Of a DNA stretch of 64,000 bases, positions 1 through 10,408 are shown one piece after another. A model generated the notes under the pieces. It worked only from the letters and a program-made list of their open reading frames with translations. It ran no database searches and was not told where the DNA came from. The translations under genes and the position numbers were made by a program. The stretch lies in assembly GCA_949361645.1 (NCBI GenBank), contig OX442434.1, forward strand, positions 5,477,924 through 5,541,923. The letters run 5' to 3'. This DNA comes from Spongilla lacustris (Eukaryota > Porifera > Demospongiae > Spongillida > Spongillidae). How positions within the stretch are numbered: the first letter of the stretch is position 1; every line of letters begins with the position of its first letter.

Positions 1-342
1 TGACGCCTGCTTATATCAGCGAGCAAACTGAGAGCATCAGGGCCAAGGGCACCTGAGGTCTCAATCGCAATTGGTACAAAATGGTGGGATTTGGACAGCA
101 GAGCATATTTCTCCTTCTTCCTGGCTTCAGCAGCTGTGGCTACAGCTCTAGCTTCCCTTGTGGCATCTGCTATGTATGAGGCTGCGAAGGTGTCCACACA
201 AGTAAAGTCCCAAACAAGACACTGACCAGATTTCCATGGGGCAATGGAACAACCATCAGGTCGCTTGCCATCTGATCTGTATAGGCTGATGGGTTCAAGT
301 GTGGATGGAACATTAATTGCTGCTAGAGACCTATGTATGATG
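1..342. repeat. Left arm of a near-identical inverted repeat
   Basis: Bases 1-342 are the reverse complement of 1340-1681 (position x pairs with 1682-x). I saw only about two mismatches, near 221 and 284. The arm extends beyond the left edge of the window. It is the endonuclease part of the retroelement. Confidence 0.9.
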
Positions 343-1336
343 GCATTGATAGCAGCATGTCTCGAAAAACGACCTTGGCTTTTGATGCAGCTGAGCCCAT
401 GAGTAGCAAGGGCATCAACATGGCCTCCACAGTGGTGGCAGATGTGGGGTTGGCAGAGTGGTGTACCCAGATGGAGACCAACAGCTATCCTGGTTGTGTG
501 ATCATCCATTCGCAGGCCTAGGGAAGAGACAGGGAGGGCATGCAACCAGGCCCCAGACTCTTTAGTGGCTGCAGCCAGTAACCTGGCACGAGACCTGCAG
601 TCAGAGGCACCTTGTAGGAGCTGAACATATGTCTCTTCCACGTGAGGGAGGTCCCATGCCTTTTGTCTGGAAGATGAAGGGGAGACAGGAGGTGGATTGT
701 TGTGACCCTCTCTCCACTGAATAACAGCAGCATCAACAGCTAAGTATGGAATGTCAGAAAACCGAGCAGGCAAAATTTGGTTGATGAGGTTGTAGGTACC
801 AGCAGCTGAGGCCAAGAAGGCAGAAGGTGCAAGCTGAGAAGCTCTACGAACCCCAATACCACCAAAACAGACTGGCAGAGTGGCCTGGGACCAAGCTGAC
901 TCACAAGAAAAATCAATATTCAGAACTTCAGTCAGAGTGCTGCGCAATTCAGCATCATAAACTGCCAAGCACGGAGATGTAAAACAAGGAGCTGTCCTGA
1001 GGATATACAAAATCTTAGGGATGGCAAATGAGTGGCGGAGCAGAGTCAAGGCATCCTGGCTGCTCAGGAGGCTCAGGCGAGATTTCATTTTCCTGAGAGC
1101 TTCCACTTTATCCAGCAATGCTTCATCAACGGACGAACCAATTGGTGAGCCCAGCAAAGTAGCAGCGTCGGGCCTGACTCTACAAAGGTCAGGTGCCAGC
1201 TGCAAAAGAGCAAGACCAGCTTGATCTGCACAGATGAGTTCTGATTTGTGATGGTTAAGCTCCAGACCAGCGGCAGCAGCTTCTCTTTCAATCATCTTAA
1301 AATCATCACATACATCTGCCTCATTGCCACCTAAGG
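1..1336 (-). pseudogene. Non-LTR retrotransposon fragment (RT C-terminus plus restriction-like endonuclease), truncated and frameshifted
   Basis: Read on the minus strand, 1336 down to about 370 is one open frame that begins inside the reverse-transcriptase active-site region: a DATLGG stretch just after where the YxDD aspartates should be. It runs through the RT thumb-like region into a zinc knuckle (CHHC...H...C, about 410-440). One extra T in the T-run near 369 shifts the frame. The continuation resumes as a RHAAIN...SDGKRPDG...VWDFTC stretch, resembling the RPD and D motifs of the restriction-like endonuclease of R2/NeSL-type elements. It continues off the left edge of the window. The element is dead: no complete RT, a frameshift, and a junction exactly at the RT catalytic motif. 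Family assignment is from remembered motifs and has not been searched. Confidence 0.7.
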
Positions 1337-1339
1337 TTG

Positions 1340-1775
1340 CATCATACATAGGTCTCTAGCAGCAATTAATGTTCCATCCACACTTGAACCCATCGGCCTA
1401 TACAGATCAGATGGCAAGCGACCTGATGGTTGTTCCATTGCCCCATGGAAATCTGGTCAGTGTCTTGTTTGGGACTTTACTTGTGTGAACACCTTCGCAG
1501 CCTCATACATAGCAGATGCCACAAGGGAAGCTAGAGCTGTAGCCACAGCTGCTGAAGCCAGGAAGAAGGAGAAATATGCTCTGCTGTCCAAATCCCACCA
1601 TTTTGTACCAATTGCGATTGAGACCTCAGGTGCCCTTGGCCCTGATGCTCTCAGTTTGCTCGCTGATATAAGCAGGCGTCAGCAGAGCATCACACACGAT
1701 CATCAGTCCCTCTCATTCCTTCTCCAGAGAGTGTCAATTGCACTACAGCACGGCATATTATATTTGAAACAATAA
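1340..1775 (+). pseudogene. Second, oppositely oriented copy of the retroelement endonuclease end
   Basis: Plus-strand copy of the same retroelement, starting abruptly at 1340 in the His/Arg region of the restriction-like endonuclease. The frame reads through KRPDG, VWDFTC, an alanine/arginine-rich helix (EARAVATAAEARKKEKYALL) and SFLLQRVSIALQHG, then diverges from the other copies near 1756 and stops at 1775. The right arm of the inverted repeat covers 1340-1681. It has no RT domain, so it is a fragment. Confidence 0.7.
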
Positions 1776-1903
1776 GTAATGATGCATGATGGTCTGTTGT
1801 AATATCTTAATACTGAGCTACTCACTGCAAGGTATACATTTTAAGCACTATAAAAGCAATTGATTCAAATTGTCTGCATGCATGCATGCATGCAGATCCA
1901 CTC

Positions 1904-1911
1904 CATCCCTG
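1904..1911. repeat. hAT target-site duplication, left (CATCCCTG)
   Basis: The eight bases CATCCCTG directly precede the element and recur exactly at 4934-4941, directly after it. Eight bases is the standard hAT duplication length. Confidence 0.95.
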
Positions 1912-4900
1912 CAGTGCCGGATTTAGGGGGGGGCAAACGGGGCGGCTGCCCAGGGCCCACGGCTTTTTGAGGGGGCCCCACCGTTCTCATAATAATGATA
2001 TTCATGTTTTTTTGGTTTATAATAACTCATACTAAAATTACTAATTAGTGTTAATTGAGCGAATTAACATGCATATGGAGCCGGAGCAAGAGACCGAGAA
2101 TAGAAGTGCGCGAAGTGGAGCATCGAAACGAAAGAAGCGGAAAGAACAACTTGATGAATGGAATAAGCTACAAAGCAAACTGCCAAGGCTTTTGTCCTTT
2201 GGATTTCATGTTCAAAATGAGCCAAACCACAGTACCCTCCAGGGAGTCCAGGCTGGTAACCTCGAAACCGCAGTGGCAGAACATCAGTGCGTAGACGTAG
2301 TCGACAACGTGCATGACAGTATGAATGAAACTGAACCAAGTGCAACCATGCTGCCAACATCTTCTGATCCTTGTTCCAGCAGCCAATCGTCACGACCAAA
2401 CGGACCAATCGATGAATGCGTACCAATTTCAATGCTGCAGGCGCCACTTGACGTATGCATTAGCGTTCATTCTTGTGATACTTCTTGTTCCAGCAGCCAA
2501 TCATCACAATCATACTCCTTAGAAACTACAGCCACGGCCAACACTGTCAATGATCCAGCAAAGTGGACAGTTACTGATAACCTTCGAGAGTATTGGGCGC
2601 TGCATGGGCCCACAAGATGCCACAACAATGATGGAAGGTATACTGCTTCCAAAAGAAAGGATGCTGGTGGCCTAAGCCGTATGGTTACTGAGAATATGTT
2701 CAAACGTATTCTTCAAAATGGTGACACAGTGAGTAGAGAGTGGTTGATCTATTCCCCATCCATAGGATGCTTGTTCTGTTTCGTGTGCAAGCTATTTGGT
2801 AAAAGTAAATCTGCATTGGCTGATAAGGGATTTGATGACTGGAAGCATGCAGGTGTCAGACTGAGTGAACACGAGCACTCATCAGAACATACATCTGCTA
2901 TGCTTGCATTCTGTAGCAGAAGGAAGAATATTGAAAGAATTGACTCGTCTTTGCAAATTCAGTTTGATAATGAAGTGAAATATTGGCGCAATGTATTGAA
3001 GCGTGTTGTGCATGTAATCACTTTCCTATCTGAACGTGGACTCGCTTTCCGTGGGGACAATGAGATCTTTGGATCACAACACAATGGAAATTATCTTGGA
3101 ATTTTAGAACTTATTTCTAATTTTGATCCATTTCTGTCTGATCACATAGCTAGATTTGGAAATGCAGGAAGTGGGACTCCATCATATTTGTCTTCAACAT
3201 TTGCGAAGAAATAGTCCAACTAATGGGGAAGAAAGTATTGCATGTTATTCTTGAAGATATAAGGAAAGCAAAATATTTTTCTATAAGTATTGATAGCACA
3301 CCAGATTTGGCTAAAATTGACCAACTTACTATCATAATTCGTTTTGTTGACCTAAACGGAACACCAGTTGAACGCTTCTTAAGTTTCATTCCCATCACCA
3401 GTCATACAGGGAGAAGTCTTGCTGATGTAGTTTTGTTGTTTTGTGAAGAACACAGTATTGATTTTTCTAACTGTAGAGGACAGTCTTATGACAATGCATC
3501 AAATATGTCCGGAATATACAAAGGAGTGCAAACGTTGCTGAGCTCTGAAAATCCCCATGCAATATACATTCCTTGTGCTGGTCATTCTCTGAATTTAGTT
3601 GGAAACAAGGCAGCTGACTGCTGCATTGAAGCCATCTCATTTTTTGGTACTTTGACGGGAATCTATAACTTTTTTTCATCCTCCACTTACAGGTGGGACA
3701 TTTTGCACCAATATATAGGAAAGAAGGGAATTGTTGTAAAAAGGCTTTCTGATACCAGATGGTCTGCAAGGCATGATGCAACAAAGGCTTTTCAAAATGG
3801 GTATTTTGAAATACAGAATGCACTTGATGCTCTAAGTGACGATTCTGAGCACCAGCAGCCTGATGGCATGCATTTAGCTAAAGTATATAGTGAAGGAATG
3901 GATCATTTAGAAACAGTATTATTAACGGATTTGTGGAATACAGTTCTAGAGAGGTTTAACAAAACCAATAAGTCTGTTCAAGCTGAAGAAATTGAACTTG
4001 GAACAGTTGTAACATTACTGGAGGCTTTGAGCACCTTTCTTATATCTCTTAGGTCTAAATTTGATGAGTTTGAAAGACGAGCAATAGATGTAGCACATGT
4101 CAAAATATATAAAGATGTAAACCAGCTTAAAAGGCGACAAACAGCACAGCATCAGGACATCAATTCTACTACGCTGCATGGAAGGGATAAATTTCGAGTA
4201 GAGACATTCTTCAGAATAATTGACACTTTGATTACAGAGTGTAAAGAAAGGACTGCTGCCTACTTAATAGTAAACTTACGATTTAGATTCCTGACTGAAT
4301 TTCATGACATGTCAGTGGCTGCAGTTGAAGAGGAATCAAAAGCCTTTGTGTCTATTTATGGGTCAGATATAGATGATTCTTTCCCAAATGAAATGATGCA
4401 TTTCATAGAATTTATTGGAAAAGAAAAAAACAATGCTCAGCAGATGCTAAGTACAATTTTGAAAACAAATGTGATCTCCACTTTTCCAAATGTCACAACT
4501 GCTTTGCGAATTTACCTTTCACTGATGTGCACCAACTGTTCTGGTGAAAGGTCATTCTCTCGATTGGCACTTTTAAAAAACAAATTAAGAACAACTATGA
4601 GCGAAGATCGTCTGAACTATCTTGCAATAATGAGTATAGAATCTGATATAACCAAACAACTAGATTATTCAGATGTGATAAATGAATTTGCTAATGCAAA
4701 GTCTAGGAAACGCTGTTTTCAGAAATAGATTACGTTCCTAAACTTCCTAATTTCCTATTGTGTGTGATACTACCAGTCCATTGCCTGCAAGTGTATGAAG
4801 TGTTTGTGTAATTGTTACATTAATTGTGTATTATTTCAGTATGCATGTCTGATGGGTTAAATAGTGGGGGGGGGGGGGGGGGGGCCACCAAGTATAATTG

Positions 4901-4933
4901 CCCAGGGCCCACGACTGTCTAAATCCGGCGCTG
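1912..4933 (+). mobile_element. Full-length hAT DNA transposon, 3022 bp, with terminal inverted repeats and TSD
   Basis: The left end begins CAGTGCCGGATTTAG and the right end, reverse complemented, begins CAGCGCCGGATTTAG; both ends also share a GGGCCCTGGGC-type subterminal block. Perfect 8-bp duplications CATCCCTG flank it. It carries one plus-strand transposase gene with a single frameshift. An 18-bp G run lies near the right end at 4866-4883. Ends, duplication and transposase all agree on the hAT superfamily. The intact ends and single lesion suggest recent insertion. Confidence 0.95.
2069..4728 (+). pseudogene. hAT transposase (TTF-type zinc finger, ZMYM-like), one frameshift
   Basis: This is the cut-and-paste transposase of the surrounding hAT element. 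The first in-frame ATG is at 2069. The first part (to 3214) has a basic, low-complexity N-terminus and then a TTF-type zinc finger (FCFVCKLFG ... H-x-H-x4-H near 2775-2900). The second part (frame open from about 3200, to 4728) has the RNase H-like core: SISIDSTPD, SYDNASNMSG and CAGHSLNLV. It ends with the hAT dimerisation region, including ERSFSRLALLKNKLR (about 4540-4590). The two parts differ by one frame. A single missing base near 3195-3200 explains it, because the alternative frame reads straight through the stop at 3212. No introns are needed. It is inactive as sequenced unless the indel is an error. Confidence 0.9.
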
Positions 4934-5134
4934 CATCCCTGCAGTTTTAGTTACATTGCCATGGCAAAAGGATCCTCCTCATACACAAGAAATGATGTGC
5001 CAGTGCTGAAGCTTATGTCCTATTCTGCACACAGCCAAAGTGCTCCAGTTACATAACCCTTGCATGTTTGTTCATAGGTGCCACCTTTCTAGTGATTGTT
5101 GTACGAAGGAAAGCAAAAAAAAAAAAAAGTGCAA

Positions 5135-5207
5135 TGTTTCCACCCGGGATCGAACCGGGGACCTTGCGCGTGTGAGGCGCACGTGATAACCGCTACACCA
5201 TGAAAAC
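5135..5207 (-). tRNA. tRNA-Val (anticodon CAC)
   Basis: The 73-nt minus-strand cloverleaf has seven acceptor pairs (GTTTTCA with TGGAAAC), a D-arm TGGTGTAGCGGTTATCA, an anticodon stem TGCGC/GCGCA around loop CTCACAC (anticodon CAC), and a T-arm with GGTTCGATCC. A run of Ts on the minus strand (plus-strand A-run 5116-5129), six bases past the 3' end, is a good Pol III terminator. The internal A and B boxes are intact. No intron. It closely resembles animal tRNA-Val-CAC. Confidence 0.93.
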
Positions 5208-5837
5208 CGCTACGGCTAAGGGTCAGTAGGTTCACATGACTGCTCCTTTTAATGACTCCAATGATTCGGTCTTTGAGGACAATGCTACCCAAATTATCTG
5301 ACTTGCTTGTATGTGTTTTCCTGAGGGATCATGCCTTTGGACTTATTCTTCTACATGTAATGCATTGTCTTTCCACCAATGTAATCAAAGAAGTCTTGGC
5401 TGTCTCATTATTAGATCTCAGTGGCCACATGCATCAAAAACGTTGATGCGGATTGTAAGAAAGAAAAATTTGAAGTGGCCAGATGTGCATTTGAAGGAAA
5501 TACTTTTGTGTGTGTTAATTAAAGCTGATCACTATTGCCATATCGAAACAAGCTTTTATTCCCTCTGCTTCTATTGCAGCATGCTGAGTTCAACATTGTA
5601 AACTGAATGAGTACAATTATGAATGATTAGTGATGTTCTGCTTGCTAACAAAGGTTTTGAATAAAATTGCAATAAAGCTTTGTACATGCATTGTATAATA
5701 TCCTTACCTTTTTATGAACTTAGCAAATTAATTGTGGGAGTAATCTGTGTCTTCTCCTAGATGAAAAAAAGTTTTACATCCGTGTATACTGTAAACATGT
5801 ATGATTGGAGCAAGGAGTATTCATGTATGTAAAGAGT

Positions 5838-6008
5838 ATAAATTATGTGTATGATCATAAATTATGTGTATGATCATAAGTTATGTGTAGGATCATAAGT
5901 TATGTGTAGGATCATAAGTTATGTGTAGGATCATAAGTTATGTGTAGGATCATAAGTTATGTGTAGGATCATAAGTTATGTGTAGGATCATAAGTTATGT
6001 GTACGATT
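5838..6008. repeat. 19-bp tandem repeat, about 9 copies
   Basis: Head-to-tail units ATAAGTTATGTGTAGGATC. The two leftmost units differ (ATGATCATAA), so the right side looks more homogenised. No coding sense on either strand. Confidence 0.9.
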
Positions 6009-6129
6009 GGTGTAAGTACATATAAGAGTAAGACTGCAACAAGGAGTATACACTATGTTGGAGAAGTGGACCTCGGGTACTAGGTAGCAATTTGTAGTAT
6101 ATAAAAATGAAGAAAATAAAATGGGAAAT

Positions 6130-6222
6130 GCATTCATGTGCATGCACGCATGCACACACACATGCACATGCACACATACACATGCACGTGCACACACACA
6201 CACACACACATGCACACACACA
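6130..6222. repeat. CA/GCACA-rich microsatellite
   Basis: Imperfect (CA)n with interspersed GCATGCA steps. It yields spurious Cys/Val- and His/Thr-rich frames only. Confidence 0.85.
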
Positions 6223-6382
6223 CCTTTACTAGCAGGTACCCTGCACCACCTTTTCGTCTTCTTCATTCGATGTATTTGGTATGTACTTAAAGGACCCAGA
6301 GTAATTAAGACCAATTTTGCCAGCTATGTTTAGATTCTAATTATGTGCCTCGGAGATGGTCCATAGCTCTAAGTTGCAGCAA

Positions 6383-6455
6383 GTTTTCATGGTGTATTGT
6401 TTATCACGTGCACCTCACACACGCAAGGTCCCCGGTTCGATCCCGGGTGGAAACA
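6383..6455 (+). pseudogene. Decayed tRNA-Val(CAC) copy
   Basis: A 73-nt plus-strand copy of the tRNA at 5135-5207, with the acceptor and T-arms intact (GTTTTCA ... GGTTCGATCC ... TGGAAACA). The D-loop GG pair is lost (TATTGTTTATCA) and the anticodon stem has two mismatches (TGCAC against ACGCA). T-rich sequence follows. It is probably a pseudogene or a tRNA-derived retrocopy. It lies about 80 bp upstream of a retroelement fragment. Confidence 0.8.
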
Positions 6456-6536
6456 TAGCTTTTCTAATTTTTAATTTTTTAATTTCTTCCTCACACACAT
6501 ATTTTTTTGTTGTTATGTACAATAAATGTGTGTACT

Positions 6537-7090
6537 ATATGGAAGTCTGGCCAGTGTCTTGTTTGGGACTTTACTTGTGTTGACACCTTCGCAGCCTCGT
6601 ACATATCTGATGCCACAAGGGAAGCTAGAGCTGTAGCCACAGCTGCTGAAGCCAGAAAGAGGGAGAAATATGCTCTGCTGTCCAGATCCCACCATTTTTG
6701 GCAATTGAGACCTCTGGTGCCCTTGGCCCTGATGCTCTCAGTTTGCTCACCGATATCAACAGGCATCAGAAGAGCATCACACATGACAACCAGTCCCTCT
6801 CATTCCTTCTCCAGAAAGTGTGTCCATTGCACTCCAGCACGGCAATGCTGCCTCTGTATTGGGCACCACAAGTAGCATGTAGTGTATATAGTTTATCCCT
6901 GTGTATTTGCTAAATAGTGTAGGTCTGTAAATTCTGCTGTAATTACCTAAAATGTTTGCATTGATGTAGTTAGCATTTTGTGTACATTGTGTGTAGTCTA
7001 GTTGTATATTTTTATATATCAGTGCATTTGTGTATGTCCATTTATCCTGTATTGATAATAATATAATATTGTTAATCACTATAATATTAA
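6537..7090 (+). mobile_element. Third retroelement 3' fragment, 5'-truncated
   Basis: It begins within the endonuclease region (GQCLVWDFTCVDTFAASYI) and is about 90 percent similar to 1442-1756. A deletion near 6692-6700 breaks the frame, and the SFLLQ stretch continues in a different frame. Unlike the copy at 1340, it keeps the 3' flank, a TA-rich tail to about 7090. Truncation at the 5' end is typical of target-primed retrotransposition. The right boundary is approximate. Confidence 0.65.
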
Positions 7091-7220
7091 TATTATACAG
7101 TGTGTGAAAACGGATATTAAGATCCTGCATGAATTCCGCCGTTAGACCATCAACCTTGCACTATCACTGATAGTACAACCGATCAGTCGGGTACCCAGAC
7201 TAAATGATAAGTGCATTAAC

Positions 7221-7462
7221 GTGTAGTACGGTGTACGTTAAAGCAATGCTGGTCGGATTTTTCTTGGGCTAATAAGGTTATAATTCACCACCCTCGCCCC
7301 TCGAGACTGTTGCCGCAGTCAGGTTTGACCATCCAGTCCGCCAGCGCGCGCCAAAGGACAAATTTCATGCTGTCCGCGCAACAGCACTTCAAAATCTAAA
7401 TTTCTTAATTATAATCATAATCGCTGGCGAGTTGATTACATCGCCTCGGTCTACCGAGGCCC
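7221..7462. repeat. Dispersed block X, copy 1
   Basis: Two conserved cores (TTTTTCTTGGGCTAATAAGG, then a CACCACCCTCGCCCCTCGAG block) and a GAGTTGATTACATC motif recur in the same orientation at 62559-62742. The middle segments differ. No reading frame is recognisable. It borders the inverted cyclin-J duplication on the left. Confidence 0.7.
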
Positions 7463-7502
7463 CTCAACCATAGTCTGGGGACCTGATGTGTCTGTTGAAT
7501 GC

Positions 7503-7855
7503 CAGTCTAGTCATGTCCCCAGACTACTCCAACCAATCACTGCACGGCTGAACTCATTTATATTATAGAGATCGTAGCTCAATCTCAAGAAACATCGGTC
7601 TGCATACATACTACGGTGGTGTATGTATGATGTGTTGAAAATATCAGCGACTCTAAAGTAAAGCATCTTATTCCACTCATCGACGTTTTTTCCCCTCCAC
7701 TACAGCCACCAACCTTTCGATATGAATTACTCTTCTACCCTTGAATGTATTTGAACTAAATTTAGTATAGCGGCCTACACGTTACACCATAGATGTTACT
7801 ATAATATCTATGGTTACACCTCGGGTTACACATATACAAATATATGTACGCGTAC
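7503..7855. repeat. Inverted duplication (cyclin-J upstream region), left copy part 1
   Basis: Matches 62178-62530 in reverse complement, at roughly 90 percent by eye. Together with 10409-11985 it is the left copy of a duplicated unit holding cyclin J and its 5' flank. The insertion at 7856 splits it. Confidence 0.85.
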
Positions 7856-8712
7856 CACGGGTGTTTCACAGTGGACATTTACGGATATTTAGATGTCCAA
7901 TTGCACATTTACGTAAAAATGATTTTGGTAGCTCATTAACGGGCTAACATACTCAAGGCCTGTTTCCGCTACAACCCAGTTTAACTACGCCTCTCTATTG
8001 ATAATTCCAAGCATAGTATTAGTCTAAGCACAAACCCAAATCAACTGCTCACATGTTTACAGCATTTCAACATACGGCGCAACGTTTCTAGTAATCACGT
8101 GCCCCTTAATTCGTTACGAGTGCATCTTTTGGTGGGCTATTTGTGAGGCTCTCGCACTTCCAGGTGAGTTGTGACGATAAAATACAGAATCTAGGGGCAT
8201 TGTAAAACAATTAAAGCTGGGTCATATCTCGAGACGCGATATCTAGGGCATATAAAATCGCGTCTGAAATCTATGAATAATTATCAACATCTTGGTTTTT
8301 ATATATGCTTTGCGATGGAGTTCCATAACAGTTAGCTTACAAAACATTACAGGGTGTGCGGTGGGAGGTTGGTGGTGGCAAATAAGTCAAAAAGAAGCAT
8401 ATACAACTCCATATTTTACAAAAAGGAGCTTAAACTAGCTTTTGGTATCAATGATCATATCGAGATCCACCCATAATTGTTCTGCAAACCGTGCAAGCTA
8501 AGGGGAGGGTGTTAAATGCTTTGAGGCAGAAAAAGCTAATACCATTTAAAAGTTTGGTCGTGCCCTGCAAGGGGAAAGCCCATACCATAGACAAGTGTCA
8601 AGTGAGTGAGATAACTGAATTAAATTGCATGATCACATTTAGGTTTGCCAGCATTTTGAGGTGCTGGTGAAAGGTGGTATGAAGAAAAAAAAGTGACAAA
8701 ACATACTGCCAA

Positions 8713-9098
8713 ATGTCAAGTGAATCACTACAGTCATTATTTACACATATTGGGTACATTGCACCAGTTTCAATTTCAACCAGTGTCCAGCCAGCTGCTG
8801 CACAATCAGTTTCTGCCATCAACTATCTAAAGTGTCCACTCTGCCTTTGTATTCTGCACAGACCAGTAGAGCTACCGTGCCAAAGTCTTGTCTGTGCAGA
8901 ATGATATTGTTGGCAAACAACACGTTCCTGTTGCCCAACTCACCTTTAACTGCTGCCAGCATAAACGCAGCTCCTGACGTCTTCTTGTCCCTCCTAAGTG
9001 ATGTATTGCTTCAATGCAACTCATGTAACAGCCCTTCCAGCAGGAGCATACCTCTCACATGTTTGCAACACCATCTCCTCCATGTGGTACCGAGGTAA
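8713..9098 (+). pseudogene. RAG1 N-terminus-like RING and zinc-finger remnant
   Basis: The frame from 8713 reads a Ser-rich leader and then LKCPLCLCILHRPVELPC-x3-VC, a C3HC4 RING first half. The usual RING histidine is replaced (CQSLVC) and a stop falls where the next cysteine is expected. In another frame from about 8960 it continues as APDVFLSLLSDVLLQCNSC ... IPLTCLQHHLLHV. This matches in order and spacing the region after the RAG1 RING: a hydrophobic helix, a Cys pair, then L-x2-H-x3-H. At least one nonsense change and one frameshift are present. It is a transposon-borne homologue, not a host recombinase gene. Confidence 0.65.
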
Positions 9099-9333
9099 AC
9101 GTACCATCTGTAATTCAAAATTCAAAGAATGAAAGCCCAGAGCCCAAATGTTTTGCAGATTCAATCTGAGGGGGTGGGGGGGGGGGGGGAAGAGTAAGTA
9201 AATTTGTACAGCAATAATAATTACATGAACTACTCACCATCATTCCAGCCAATAACTCTTGTAAGGATTACAAAAGGTCAAGGCCGAAGTTAAGCATCAA
9301 AGCCGGTGAGCTTTTAGTCATCACCTTCAACAA

Positions 9334-9790
9334 GTGAGGCACATACTGAATGATGATTGGTGTATACAAAATGTGGCCCAGCAATATCCTGTTCTCCTCA
9401 TGGATGCTCAGCAGGTTGCAGACACATTTGAAGGGGCATTTGCTAGGCTTGGAGCATGCCACTCCATCCATGACCGATGTTTTGTAACTGACAGATGTGA
9501 AATGTGGAGAGGGAGTTAGGATATAGCAACATGATATCATAGCTGTGGATGGGTATTAACTATGTGATCATTTTTCGCTATTGTTTCCATTCTGAACTAC
9601 TTTAGAACCAATTTCCCCATGGCCAATGAAAATATCTCACCCAAAATGCACCTATTAGAAGAGCACACAGTTGAGTGGGTGAGAAGATACAACTTATGAT
9701 TTGGCATGCTGGGTGAACAAGGTGCTGAATCAATTCACCGGCGATTCAACGCACTGAACACCAACTACAGTTCAATTAGCATTTCAACGC
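9334..9790 (+). pseudogene. Transposase C-terminal remnant
   Basis: From 9607 the plus strand reads FPMANENISPKMHLLEEHTV-EWVRRYNL, a stop, then FGMLGEQGAESIHRRFNALN. The MGEQGAESIH-type block is one I recognise from invertebrate RING-containing transposase-like hypothetical proteins. A separate open stretch, 9334-9519 (DAQQVADTFEGAFARL), may be an earlier piece of the same protein. Stops and a 28-bp internal partial repeat (about 9748-9800) break it. Confidence 0.5.
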
Positions 9791-10408
9791 ACTGAACACA
9801 ATCTACAGTACGGTGTATCGTCAAAGAGCGCTTGCTCCTGACTCAATCCGTGCTCAGCCACCACACACAAATAGAGCAAAATGTACGCCGGCCAAAACAC
9901 GTTGCTGCTTCATAGCATAGTGGATTTATACCGGGCCGGTATTCACGTAGGCCTACGCTCCCTCCATACATGCGCGCAGCACACTTGACAATGTTTGCAC
10001 GTTACTTTTTGAAGCATACAAATCGCGTCTCAGAAAATAAGTACCATAAAACGAAAGCTCGATCTATGTACAATACTTCTGTAAAAGCCGTTTTTCAACT
10101 GGAAGTGCACACGTTGGAGAGTAACTAGTTTTTAAAACCTACCTCCGCGTAAGTAGGCCGCTTTTGAACGACACTTCTCCCGACCCTAACATTCTTTGAT
10201 GCCCAAACACACCTTGTTCAGTAGAGCACAGTTTCATCTTCAACAATACCTTGTCTAAAAGGTCATCACGTGTTCCATTCAGTAACTGTACAGCGAATTC
10301 CAACGGGTACAAATCATTACAACCGTTGCTAGGTGAGATAATTGCCATTTCAAAATTTCGGGGCGTAGGTCTGAATGTCCACCAATTCAATGGATTGAAA
10401 CACCCGTG

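Larger units (their letters stand above)
7856..10408 (+). mobile_element. 2.55-kb DNA transposon with CACGGGTG ends, GTAC TSD and a decayed RAG1 N-terminus-like frame (N-RAG/Chapaev-like)
   Basis: The left end begins CACGGGTGTTTCA and the right end is its inverse, TGAAACACCCGTG. GTAC is present on both sides (7852-7855, 10409-10412). The inverted homologous region at 62.18 kb has a single GTAC and no insert, which defines the empty site. Inside are a RING plus zinc-finger remnant (8713-9098) and a transposase-like C-terminal remnant (about 9607-9790), both on the plus strand. CAC-type termini with a four-base duplication are what I recall for Chapaev. A RAG1-like N-terminus fused to a different transposase has been described as N-RAG-TP in Aplysia. 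The superfamily call is inference; the insertion itself is directly visible. Confidence 0.8.

Noticed and set aside
7856..10408. A functional RAG-type recombination locus
   Set aside because: The reading frames are broken, there is no RAG1 catalytic core or RAG2, and one copy of the duplicated region lacks it; it is a transposon relic.
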